This document shows, piece after piece, positions 1-7,096 of a DNA stretch of 64,000 nt. A program made the position numbers and the translations under genes. The notes under the pieces are model-generated. The model worked only from the letters and a program-made list of their open reading frames with translations. It searched no databases and was not told the DNA's origin. Location of the stretch: the NCBI GenBank assembly GCA_934196725.1, contig CAKPWR010000003.1, forward strand, positions 1 to 64,000. The letters are read 5' to 3'. Positions within the stretch are counted from its first letter, which is position 1, and each line of letters opens with the position of its first letter. This stretch comes from an uncultured Prevotella sp. (lineage in GTDB: Bacteria > Bacteroidota > Bacteroidia > Bacteroidales > Bacteroidaceae).

Positions 1-21
1 AATGTTCGACCTTTAAAAACC

Positions 22-46
22 GGGGGATTTGAAATCCCCCACATCA
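22..46. repeat. Short palindrome with GGATTTGAAATCC core
   Basis: The stretch contains a near-perfect inverted repeat (GGGGGATTT / AAATCCCCC) followed by CAC, a few bases upstream of the first gene. The same kind of palindrome, with the same nearby TTCGACC and TTTAAAAA words, recurs at 60750-60950. It is probably a member of a dispersed intergenic palindrome family; it could also form a transcriptional hairpin. Confidence 0.6.
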
Positions 47-65
47 AATAATTTATTACGAGAAA

Positions 66-713
66 ATGACTATTCATCATGACCCGGAACTTGTGATGAC
101 TCTTCAGAGCGTCATCGAGTTCATCGGAACCTTTGCATTTGCCCTTTCGGGCATCAGACTTGCCGCCAGCAAGCATTACGACTGGCTGGGTGGATTTGTG
201 TGTGGCGTGGCAGTAGCCATTGGTGGCGGAACCATCCGTGATGTGATGTTAGGTCAGACTCCTTTCTGGATGTCGAGTCCTATCTATCTGCTCTTCACGC
301 TGTTGGCACAGCTGGTGGTCATCTTGTGCCATCATTATCTGAAGCGCCTGGACAATACCTGGTTTCTTTTCGACACCCTGGGTTTGGCGCTTTTCAACAT
401 AGCCGGAATCCAGAAGACCCTCGATTGCGGTTTCCCGTTCTGGGTAGCCATCATCATGGGCTGCATCACGGGTTCGTTCGGAGGCGTCATCCGCGATGTT
501 CTCCTGAATGAGGAGCCGGTGATTTTCCGCAAGGAGATTTATGCGATGGCTTGCATCATCGGCGGTCTCGTCTACTGGGGTTTCAGCTATCTTGGCGTGA
601 GTCTCTACATAACGGTTGTTGCCTCCTTCGTAACCGTCTGTGCCATCCGTCTGCTTGCCGTGAAATACCACATCTCGCTGCCTACGCTGAGGGATGAGGA
701 GGATAAGGAATAA
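66..713 (+). CDS. Trimeric intracellular cation channel (TRIC/UPF0126) family membrane protein
   Basis: This 215-residue protein is almost wholly membrane-embedded, with about seven hydrophobic segments. It shows the internal duplication typical of the UPF0126/YadS-type family: GGGTIRDVMLG near residue 53 and FGGVIRDVLL near residue 138 are the paired Gly-rich, Arg-Asp motifs that start the two three-helix halves. Prokaryotic TRIC homologues are trimeric channels for K+ and other cations; some members have been linked to glycine uptake, so the exact cargo is open. The ATG at 66 is preceded by the palindrome at 22-46. A second in-frame Met (residue 11) just before the first helix is an alternative start. 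It is apparently monocistronic, followed by a REP-like element. Confidence 0.85.
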   Translation: MTIHHDPELVMTLQSVIEFIGTFAFALSGIRLAASKHYDWLGGFVCGVAVAIGGGTIRDVMLGQTPFWMSSPIYLLFTLLAQLVVILCHHYLKRLDNTWFLFDTLGLALFNIAGIQKTLDCGFPFWVAIIMGCITGSFGGVIRDVLLNEEPVIFRKEIYAMACIIGGLVYWGFSYLGVSLYITVVASFVTVCAIRLLAVKYHISLPTLRDEEDKE

Positions 714-751
714 ATAGGATTGGATAAAGAACTGAACTTTCGCATGTGGTT

Positions 752-955
752 TAAGTACGGGCTGAAGGCCCAAAAGCTCCTAGCCCAGGGCAACGCCCTG
801 GGTATAATGGCAATCAGCAAGGCGCCCTGTAAGGGCGACAGGTTTGTATATTGCCAGGTATTTGAAAGCTTTTGCCCTTACAGGGCGACAGGTTTGCGTC
901 CATAAACACCCAGGGCGATGCCCTGGGCTAGGAGCTTCTGCCCTTTCAGGGCGTG
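752..955. repeat. Modular REP/BIME-like palindromic element
   Basis: About 200 bp arranged as a large inverted repeat made of smaller hairpins: an outer GGGCTGAAGGCCC / GCCCTTTCAGGGC hairpin, an AGCTCCTAGCCCAGGGC...GCCCTGGGT hairpin, and an inner GCGCCCTGTAAGGGCG hairpin, then the same modules in reverse order. Copies occur at 3443-3540, 12249-12455 and 17290-17427, always between genes. It codes for nothing plausible. It resembles REP/BIME elements mobilised by REP-associated transposases, although no such transposase is in the window. Confidence 0.85.
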
Positions 956-1009
956 TGGGGCTTACTTGCGAAACTTGAGTAAAGAATAAATAGGATTGGA
1001 GGATTGAAA

Positions 1010-1052
1010 AATGAAAATGACCGGAAATGACCATGACCGGAAATGACCGGAA
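1010..1052. repeat. Direct repeats of ATGACCGGAA
   Basis: Three close copies of ATGACCGGA(A) plus a variant lie just beyond the terminator of the smalltalk/HU-like unit. The word AATGACCGG recurs at 2479-2487 on the far side of that unit, so the pair of genes is bracketed by related short repeats. Confidence 0.6.
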
Positions 1053-1095
1053 AAAGATAACGACCGCTCCCTCATTTGCGAGGAGAGCGGTCGTT
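1051..1095 (-). terminator. Intrinsic terminator of the HU-like/smalltalk unit
   Basis: AACGACCGCTC at 1059-1069 pairs perfectly with GAGCGGTCGTT at 1085-1095. Read on the minus strand, the hairpin is followed by ATCTTTTTCC, a T-rich tract, which fits termination of leftward transcription coming from 1988 through the small gene at 1182-1277. Confidence 0.7.
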
Positions 1096-1178
1096 CTGTT
1101 TCCCAGTTCTGTTTCCCAGTTCTGTTTCCTGGTTCTGTTTCCCAGTTCTGTTTCCCAGTTCTGTTTCCTGGTTCTGTT
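1096..1178. repeat. 13-bp tandem repeat, six copies
   Basis: The unit CTGTTTCCCAGTT is repeated six times with a partial seventh; units 3 and 6 read CTGTTTCCTGGTT, so a 39-bp higher-order repeat (A-A-B) is visible. It sits between the terminator and the stop codon of the smalltalk gene. In related genomes an amidase gene often follows smalltalk; here this repeat takes that place. Confidence 0.85.
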
Positions 1179-1181
1179 TTT

Positions 1182-1277
1182 CTAGCCTACACAGCTAGTC
1201 ACTCCGAGCGTAGTTGCGATTGCCGTCAAGATGCTGATGGCTATCTGCAACACCATTTTCCATGTGTCTTTCTTCAT
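1182..1277 (-). CDS. Smalltalk family small protein (31 aa)
   Basis: A 31-codon frame starts at ATG 1277 and stops with TAG at 1182-1184. The product has a basic start (MKKDTWK), one hydrophobic helix (VLQIAISILTAIATTLGV) and ends TSCVG. This matches my memory of the short Bacteroidota family that NCBI names 'smalltalk protein', which is characteristically found next to HU-like DNA-binding genes, as here (45 bp downstream of the HU-like stop). The Thr-Ser-Cys near the end resembles a lipobox (LGVTSC), so it could be a tiny lipoprotein or a single-pass peptide. Its function is unknown to me. It lies in the same orientation as the HU-like gene and ends before the terminator at 1051-1095, so the two are probably cotranscribed. 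Confidence 0.8.
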   Translation of the reverse strand: MKKDTWKMVLQIAISILTAIATTLGVTSCVG

Positions 1278-1322
1278 AGTTTTTCGAATTTAAAAGGTTA
1301 AACAATTTATTTCTTTTTGGGG

Positions 1323-1988
1323 CTAGAAGCCTACCTGGCCGCCCTCGCTCTCGCTACCGGAACTCTCGCTGCCCTGACCATCGCTGCCAGTGCCACCGCT
1401 AGTAGAACCGCCGCCGCTGGTTCCGTCACCACCGCCCTCCGGAGTGGTTGGGACATTGAGGTCAACGCTGGTCTTGCCCTCCTTGATAGCCTTGAGCACG
1501 GCTGCCTGAGCACTGCGGCTAGCCACGAGGTTGAACTCAGCGTCATCGCGCAGGTTCTTGAACTCCTGACCAGGCTCCCACTGCACCTTCACGTCGGTGA
1601 TGTTCTGCGAGGTGAACTTGTCGGCATCCTCGGCACCCTTTGAATTGAGCAGGACGGAAAAGTCACCCAGGTCACCCAGACGAATCTTCTTGCCCTCGAG
1701 CAGCATCTCTCTCATGCAGTCCACTGCCATGTAGAGGATGGCGCTGATGTCAGCTCTGGAGTACACGCTGCCATGAGAGGTGATGTGCTTGGCGAACTTC
1801 TCGATGGTCATGATGTCGGTGTACTGTGACACGGCGAAGGCGTTCTGCTTCTCGGTCTTCACGAGGTCGAGGTCATCCTTCTCAGGCTCCTTGCCCTCCT
1901 TCTTTGCCTGGTTGATGCGTGACTTTGCCTGGTTGATAGCCAGAAGATTTGCGTTCACGCTACGCATTACGATGCTGTAATTAATCAT
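1323..1988 (-). CDS. HU-like (HU-HIG type) DNA-binding protein with Gly/Ser-rich tail
   Basis: The preferred start MINYSIVMRS gives 221 residues; an upstream in-frame ATG at 2012 would add eight. Residues about 1-135 look like the HU-related fold of Bacteroidota HU-HIG proteins: an alpha-helical first part (TIEKFAKHITSHGSVYSRAD), then a beta segment KKIRLGDLGDFSVLL that corresponds to the GxGxF core of HU. The last 35 or so residues are an acidic, Gly/Ser/Thr-rich low-complexity tail that ends GGQVGF. Proteins of this class are thought to bind and bend DNA. Downstream is the smalltalk gene; upstream lie two 17-bp dyads and a large inverted repeat array that could be its binding sites. Confidence 0.8.
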   Translation of the reverse strand: MINYSIVMRSVNANLLAINQAKSRINQAKKEGKEPEKDDLDLVKTEKQNAFAVSQYTDIMTIEKFAKHITSHGSVYSRADISAILYMAVDCMREMLLEGKKIRLGDLGDFSVLLNSKGAEDADKFTSQNITDVKVQWEPGQEFKNLRDDAEFNLVASRSAQAAVLKAIKEGKTSVDLNVPTTPEGGGDGTSGGGSTSGGTGSDGQGSESSGSESEGGQVGF

Positions 1989-2053
1989 AGTCGTTTGTGT
2001 TAAAAGGTTCATTTTTGCAACTCCCCGGAAGCCCCGTTTCCTGTCCTTTTCGG

Positions 2054-2116
2054 GGTCGTCATTGATGACCGGCGCCTGTCATCATTTATCCCCCGCCTAG
2101 GTCATCATAGATGACC
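2054..2116. promoter_or_regulatory. Twin 17-bp dyad sites upstream of the HU-like gene
   Basis: Two dyads share the form GGTCRTC-ATW-GATGACC: 2054-2070 (one mismatch between arms) and 2100-2116 (perfect). Their centres are 46 bp apart, with a further half-site TGTCATCAT between them. They lie 66-128 bp upstream of the HU-like start, where an operator would be expected. What binds them is unknown; autoregulation by the HU-like protein is a guess. Confidence 0.5.
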
Positions 2117-2330
2117 GTTTTCAGGCACATAAGGCGTTTCCTTCGATTGCCGGTGCAAAGATACAACATTTTTGCCCTGATTGCAAGCTTTTACCCCGAC
2201 TTTCTTTGCGAGAAATAACATAAGTGGCTGTAACACAGATGGTTCTACTGAAATTCGATACGAAGTTTCTTGCAGCTATGTTGTGAAGTGGCTGAATGAC
2301 TGATGAAAACGCCAGTAGAACCCTAAAAGC

Positions 2331-2486
2331 GGTCATTAAGGTCAAGGTCATTAAGGTCATTAAGAAAATCTGATTCGGTCATTTAGAGCTATAGTAAATA
2401 TAAATATTATATTTATATTATTACTATAGATGACATTTTCCCCCCGAAAAACCTTAATGACCTTAATGACCTTGACCTTAATGACC
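2331..2486. repeat. 34-bp perfect inverted repeat made of GGTCATTAA units
   Basis: Positions 2331-2364 and 2453-2486 are exact reverse complements of each other over 34 bases. Each arm holds three copies of GGTCATTAA(G) and one GGTCAA, so each is itself an iterated array. The 88-bp loop is very AT-rich and holds a second, imperfect palindrome of ATAGTAAATATAAATA type around 2391-2427, plus one more GGTCATTTA. No gene overlaps it. It could form a long stem-loop or cruciform, or act as an array of binding sites. Confidence 0.8.
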
Positions 2487-3262
2487 GGAAACAGCCTTAT
2501 TGAAATTGACGAATCTTTATAGAAAAATTTCTTGTTAAGTGGTTGATTGTTAGTATTATACAATCATCTTTGTGTGTCTTTTTCCTTCTTGTTATCCTGT
2601 ATTCTTATCTCGGAATATTCGGAATTCCGTTCTCTTTTTCATTCTCTTTCTGTCTGTTCTTTATACTTTCTCTACTGGAATGAGGGTAGAAAATGCCCAT
2701 TTCTGCCCCATAACCTGCATTTTTCCACCTCTCATTTTTGCCTTCAGAAGGGGTAAAAAGTGCCCTCGAAGCCACTTTTTCTGCTCTCCTCGTCACTTTT
2801 CCGCTTCTCCTCGCTGCAAAACTCCTCTCTGCTCCCTCCCGTTTTTATTGCCTCAAAAGATAAGATTTCAAGACAGGTAGATTTTCTAAAGCATTGAATA
2901 TAAGGAATATACAGAAATAAAATGAAAGTATAATATTTGATAGTGGAGAGATTTGTAAAATGCTCCAAAATCCTCTTGTTCCATGTATTAAAGCCCCATT
3001 TCTGCATTTTTTTATGTTAATCTATATAATAAAGGTAGATTTTTCGTAAATATTTCGTAACTTTTGGGGTGATTTCTGTGCATAGTGTGCAGCCTAGCCC
3101 AGGGCGTGTGGGGGCGAATAAATATAACCCACTGTTGTTTACAAAATTATTCAAGTTCTGTAAATACAAAAGTTCTGTAAATACAAAAGAAAACAGCCGC
3201 CAGTTATAAACCGACGGCTGTTTCTTTGCAAACAAATCAACTTCCTGAAAGACCTTGAAATG
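2487..3262. other. Gene-free stretch
   Basis: I see no convincing gene in these 776 bp. The open frames present are short, low in complexity and lack any recognisable family. At 3088-3112 a fragment of the REP-like element (CCTAGCCCAGGGCGTGTGG) is present. Around 3150-3190 there is a short direct repeat (AAGTTCTGTAAATACAA twice) and a hairpin AACAGCCG / CGGCTGTT at 3191-3222, which could terminate the tRNA transcript (leftward, followed by TTTCTTTTG on the minus strand). Confidence 0.5.
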
Positions 3263-3337
3263 TGATTCCGTTGGGGTTCGAACCCAAGACCCACAGCTTA
3301 GAAGGCTGTTGCTCTAATCCAACTGAGCTACGGAACC
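3263..3337 (-). tRNA. tRNA-Arg (anticodon TCT)
   Basis: On the minus strand the 75-nt sequence folds as a cloverleaf. The acceptor GGTTCCG pairs with CGGAATC (one G-U), the D arm contains AGCTCAGTTGGATTAGAGC, the anticodon arm is ACAGCC-TTCTAAG-CTGTGG with anticodon TCT, and the T arm is GGGTTCGAACCC. The discriminator base is A, and CCA is not encoded. The anticodon TCT reads AGA/AGG arginine codons. Confidence 0.93.
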
Positions 3338-3442
3338 ATTTCCATGACCTATTGGTAGTCATTTTCTTGTTTGCGGCTGCAAAGGTAATACTTTTTCTTG
3401 GAACTACCAAATTTTTTTGCAACTATTTCTCAAAAACCAGGT

Positions 3443-3540
3443 TTTGTAAAGCTTTTGCCCTTACAGGGCGACAGTTTTGCGCTCCCGTAATAACCCAGGG
3501 CGTTGCCCTGGGCTAGGAGCTTCTGCCCCTTCAGGGCGTA
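3443..3540. repeat. REP-like element, half copy
   Basis: This contains the inner AAAGCTTTTGCCCTTACAGGGCGACAG module and the CCCAGGGCGTTGCCCTGGGCTAGGAGC hairpin followed by CTTCAGGGCGTA. It is one half of the larger palindromic element at 752-955. Its right end runs directly into the 54-bp tandem repeat, whose unit carries the same terminal TTCAGGGCGTA. Confidence 0.8.
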
Positions 3541-3717
3541 TTGCTGCACTGGGAGGATTTCCCTTTCTGCCTTGACGCGTTGGTTCAGGGCGTATTGCTG
3601 CATTGGGAGGATTTCCCTTCCTGCCTTGACGCGTTGGTTCAGGGCGTATTGCTGCACTGGGAGGATTTCCCTTCCTGCCTTGACGCGTTGGTTCAGGGCG
3701 TATTGCTGCACTGGGAG
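3532..3717. repeat. 54-bp tandem repeat, about 3.5 copies
   Basis: Units begin with CAGGGCGTATTGCTGCA at 3532, 3586, 3640 and 3694, an exact 54-bp period, with only a few substitutions between copies (for example TGCACTGGG versus TGCATTGGG). No unique spacers are present, so this is not a CRISPR array. The unit seems to have grown from the end of the adjacent REP-like element. It lies 18 bp beyond the stop codon of the leftward gene that ends at 3735. Confidence 0.9.
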
Positions 3718-3734
3718 ATTTTAAAGCCTCTGCG

Positions 3735-5381
3735 CTACTTTATCTTTGCCAGATATTCTGCAGCACGCTTGTCACCTAGTTCTTCTGCTTTCTTTAGATT
3801 CCTGATGGCTTCCTCCTTCATGTTCTTCTCCTTGTAGAGCAAACCGAGAAGAAGATAGCCGTCGGCATATTCTGGGGCTAACTCAGTGCAATGAGTTGCG
3901 GCACTGATGCCCTCATCATAACGCTTCACACGCAAATCCAGACTTGCCCACTCGGCAAAGAAGGTTGGTTCCTTCGGTGCAAGATAGCAGGTTCTTGCAA
4001 TATCGAACAGGGCTGGCTGCCACATTCTCAGCTTGGTTTCGCACTGATAGCGGGCATAGAAGAAGGATGGATCTGCGGGACGCGCAATGCTGTCGTACAT
4101 GTTGTAGTCTTGAATGGCACGACGATATTCACCCTTGTCTGCAAGAAATTGGCCACGTGCCAGATAGTATGGACCTGCCATGTTGGTACGGGTTCCCACG
4201 CTTACGGCACTGTCGAGCAACATCTCAATCTCTGAATCTGGAGCTTTCAGTCTTGTCTTCGCCTGCGCTGCCTCCAGGTAGAGCTCGCCGCTGTTGATTG
4301 GAGTCTTGGTCAGGTCGAGGAAGAGATTGGCTGCTGTTGCATAATCGCCCTTGGTGAAGAGGATTCTGGCTTCCTGATGCTTGTAGATAGGCTGTGCCTT
4401 GATGGCGTAAGCCTGGCGTGCTTCGTCCAGCGCCTTGTCCAAGGTCCATGCTGCATAAACGGAATCACCTTTATAGATTACTTTCTGATAAATGATGTCA
4501 GAATAGTTGGAGTGGGCCTCGTCCTTGGCTGTTGACTTCTTGATGCCGGTTTCCATCAGTTTGGCTGCCTCCTCATACTTGTCGGCATTCACCAGGTCTA
4601 TCGCTTTTTCCTTGTAACCATAGGCTGACGTTGGGAATTTCTCGATGAACTCATCCGAGTACTTGGCGTAATCTTCCATTTTCAGCTGACCCTTCTTCAA
4701 GGTCATCATGGTCATGGCTTCCTGCTCTGTGTCGGGAAGGGCTGTGCGGATGGCTGTCTCGCGCAGGGCTGCATCGAGCGATGAGAGTCCGGTTACCTTC
4801 AGCTGCTTGGCGTAGTTGGCGTCAATCGCTGTGGTCTGCCCGTTGCTGTGCATCAGTCCGATCACCTGTCCGTTCTTGTCAACGAATGGGCAACCTACTG
4901 CATTCTCCGGAACGGTTGTGGTGAAGATGTAGTAGTTGTACGATGTCTGGAATTTCTCTACACTCGTGATGTTTTCCTGCTGGAAAGGCGATTTCTTGAT
5001 AGAGTAGGGAACGAGCCATACTTTCTGTCCGGCTTCTGTCTCCTTGGCAGCGACAGTAGCTGCAGCAGTATTTGCCTTGATTCTGAATTTGGCAACATCA
5101 TAAAGCTCGTCGGCTCCCATGATGGCGTCTACTTCATAAGATTTGCCGGTGGCGTCAACCACACTGGCCTTGGTTGCACCCACGAAAGGCTTGAAGGTAC
5201 TGATGGCAGTACCCTTGTTGTCAATAAACACTCCCTGCGTAGATGATATGATGGCGCCGTCCTTGTTGAATGTAGTCAAGGTGAAGACGCTTTTGGCAAC
5301 CTTCTGGACAGAGCCCGGTTGCGCCAGTACACTCGATGCTCCCAGCATCAGAGTTAAAACTATTGTATTGATTCTTTTCAT
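3735..5381 (-). CDS. Secreted trypsin-fold (probably inactive) protein with TPR repeats
   Basis: This 548-residue protein has a signal peptide (MKRINTIVLTLMLGASSVLA-QP). Residues about 25-200 have the layout of an S1-type trypsin-like domain: GVFIDNKGTAIS, an Asp in ADELYDVAKFRI, and NAVGCPFVDKNGQVIGL. However, the usual catalytic His position is replaced (STFKPF where TNxHV is expected), and the GNSGGP Ser motif reads NAVGCP, so proteolytic activity is unlikely. Residues about 230-548 form TPR-like helical repeats, including FPTSAYGYKEKAIDLVNADKYEEA and the C-terminal ADGYLLLGLLYKEKNMKEEA. It is probably a periplasmic scaffold. Its ATG overlaps the recN stop by four bases (5378-5381), which suggests translational coupling. 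Confidence 0.75.
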   Translation of the reverse strand: MKRINTIVLTLMLGASSVLAQPGSVQKVAKSVFTLTTFNKDGAIISSTQGVFIDNKGTAISTFKPFVGATKASVVDATGKSYEVDAIMGADELYDVAKFRIKANTAAATVAAKETEAGQKVWLVPYSIKKSPFQQENITSVEKFQTSYNYYIFTTTVPENAVGCPFVDKNGQVIGLMHSNGQTTAIDANYAKQLKVTGLSSLDAALRETAIRTALPDTEQEAMTMMTLKKGQLKMEDYAKYSDEFIEKFPTSAYGYKEKAIDLVNADKYEEAAKLMETGIKKSTAKDEAHSNYSDIIYQKVIYKGDSVYAAWTLDKALDEARQAYAIKAQPIYKHQEARILFTKGDYATAANLFLDLTKTPINSGELYLEAAQAKTRLKAPDSEIEMLLDSAVSVGTRTNMAGPYYLARGQFLADKGEYRRAIQDYNMYDSIARPADPSFFYARYQCETKLRMWQPALFDIARTCYLAPKEPTFFAEWASLDLRVKRYDEGISAATHCTELAPEYADGYLLLGLLYKEKNMKEEAIRNLKKAEELGDKRAAEYLAKIK

Positions 5382-7054
5382 ATCTGTTTTTTGGCATGTT
5401 TGTTTATCAGCTCCCTGGCATTAGCCAGCGCCGCCTGGCTGATGTCGCTTCCGCTGAGCATCTGGGCGATTTCTTCCACCCTCTGCTCAGGAGACAGTTC
5501 CCGCATCTGCGAGATGGTTCCGGTCTGGGTTTCCTCCTTCATCACCTTATAGTGATGGCTGCCCATGGCTGCTATCTGAGGCAGGTGGGTGATGGAAATC
5601 ACCTGGCGGTTCTGATTGCCCATCTCGGTCATGATTTCAGCCATCTTCTCGGCAATCTTGCCGCTGACTCCAGTATCGATTTCGTCGAAAATGATGGTTG
5701 GCAACTTGACTGCACCACTGATCATCGCCTTCAGTGAGAGCATCACGCGGGCTATTTCACCGCCGGAAGCTACCTGGCTGATGGGCTGGAGAGGGGTGCT
5801 GCGGTTGGCACTGAAGAGGAAGCTTACCTTGTCGGCTCCGTCCTTGCAGAGCGGTTTCTCGGCAAATTCTATCTCGAACCGGACGTTGGGAATGCCGAGC
5901 GGAATGAGGCGGTTCTTCATTTCCGTCTCAATATCCTTGGCGGCTTTCTTGCGCAGATTCGTCAGCGCATAGGCTGCAGACAATGCCTTGAGCTGTTTGT
6001 CTGTTACTTCCTTCCGCAATATCCTGATGTCATCATCGCCATTGTCGATGTGGTCCAGCTGCTGAGCCAGATGGTCGCGGGTTTCAATGAGTTCCTCTAC
6101 GGTCTCGACATGGAATTTCTGCAGCAATGCGTTGAGCTTGTCCAGTCGGGAATTGAGCTGGTCCAACCGGGCTGGGTCGAAATCTATCCGGTCCAGGCTT
6201 CTGCTGATTTCCTGCGCGATGTCTTTCAGTTCGATGTAGCTTGAATCAAGACGGTCGGAGAGTTCTGCCACTTCGGGATAGACTTCCCTGATGTTGCTGA
6301 TGCTGTTGCTGGCATTGCGCAAGAGTTGCATGATGCTTCCCTCATCGCCCGAAAGCGAATGGTCGGCTTCGTAAAGAGCTGATTTGATGTCTTCCGAATG
6401 GTTCAGGGTCGCTGATTCCTGCTCCAGCTGCTCAAGTTCGCCTGCTTCCAGATGAGCATCGTAGAGCTCCTTGTACTGGAAGCGCATGAACTCCTCGTTC
6501 TCGCGGTTCCTGCTGAGCTCCTGCTCCAGCTGCTGCAGCTGTGACAGGGCTGAGCGGTATTGCTGATAGGCAGCCTGGTAGGTCTTGATCTGAGCCGTAT
6601 CCTTTGCCAGGATGTCAACCACGTTGAGTTGGAAATCTTCCTTCTGCAGCAGCAGATTCTGATGCTGCGAATGAATGTCCACCAGCTGTTCGCCCAGTTC
6701 TCTCATCTTGGTGAGGGGAACTGGCGTGTCGTTGATGAAAGCCCTGCTTTTGCCGGCACTGGTCAGTTCACGTCGGATGATGGTGTCTTCTGCATCAAAA
6801 TCGATGTCGTTGTCATCAAAGAAGCCTTTCATGTCGTATCTGGAAAGGTCGAAATGAGCCTCTATCACGCAACGGTCCTTGCCTGATTTGATGGCTTTGC
6901 TGTCGGCACGGTTGCCCAGCAGCAGACCGATGGCTCCCAGGATGATACTCTTGCCTGCACCCGTTTCACCGGTGATGACAGAGAAGCCGGGATAGAGTTT
7001 GATGTCCAGCTCGTCGATGAGCGTAAAGTTTCTAATATACAGTTGCTTGAGCAT
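5378..7054 (-). CDS. recN: DNA repair protein RecN
   Basis: RecN is an SMC-like ATPase that helps bring DNA ends together in double-strand break repair. The 558-residue length is typical. Walker A is GETGAGKSIILGAIGLLLGN near residues 28-47. Two coiled-coil arms run from roughly residue 160 to 370, interrupted near the middle. The ABC signature VASGGEIARVML (about residue 430) and Walker B PTIIFDEIDTGVSG (about residue 455) are followed by the switch His in QVISITHLPQIAA. It lies between the TPR/trypsin-fold gene (4-bp overlap) and the porD-like gene, an order conserved in Bacteroidota as far as I recall. Confidence 0.97.
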   Translation of the reverse strand: MLKQLYIRNFTLIDELDIKLYPGFSVITGETGAGKSIILGAIGLLLGNRADSKAIKSGKDRCVIEAHFDLSRYDMKGFFDDNDIDFDAEDTIIRRELTSAGKSRAFINDTPVPLTKMRELGEQLVDIHSQHQNLLLQKEDFQLNVVDILAKDTAQIKTYQAAYQQYRSALSQLQQLEQELSRNRENEEFMRFQYKELYDAHLEAGELEQLEQESATLNHSEDIKSALYEADHSLSGDEGSIMQLLRNASNSISNIREVYPEVAELSDRLDSSYIELKDIAQEISRSLDRIDFDPARLDQLNSRLDKLNALLQKFHVETVEELIETRDHLAQQLDHIDNGDDDIRILRKEVTDKQLKALSAAYALTNLRKKAAKDIETEMKNRLIPLGIPNVRFEIEFAEKPLCKDGADKVSFLFSANRSTPLQPISQVASGGEIARVMLSLKAMISGAVKLPTIIFDEIDTGVSGKIAEKMAEIMTEMGNQNRQVISITHLPQIAAMGSHHYKVMKEETQTGTISQMRELSPEQRVEEIAQMLSGSDISQAALANARELINKHAKKQI

Positions 7055-7096
7055 AATTTATTAAATCTTTTTCTAGCCTTGCTGAAACCAAGGTTC

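Noticed and set aside
2547..3007. Several short open frames in the gap before the tRNA
   Set aside because: They have unusual composition (Phe/Ser/Cys-rich or Lys/Glu-rich), no start context and no family resemblance.
1000..3340. Integrated conjugative element or island at the tRNA-Arg gene
   Set aside because: No integrase was found and no direct repeat of the tRNA 3' end was noticed; the HU-like/smalltalk pair alone does not prove an element.
3532..3717. CRISPR-like array
   Set aside because: The 54-bp units repeat head to tail with no unique spacers, and no cas genes are present.
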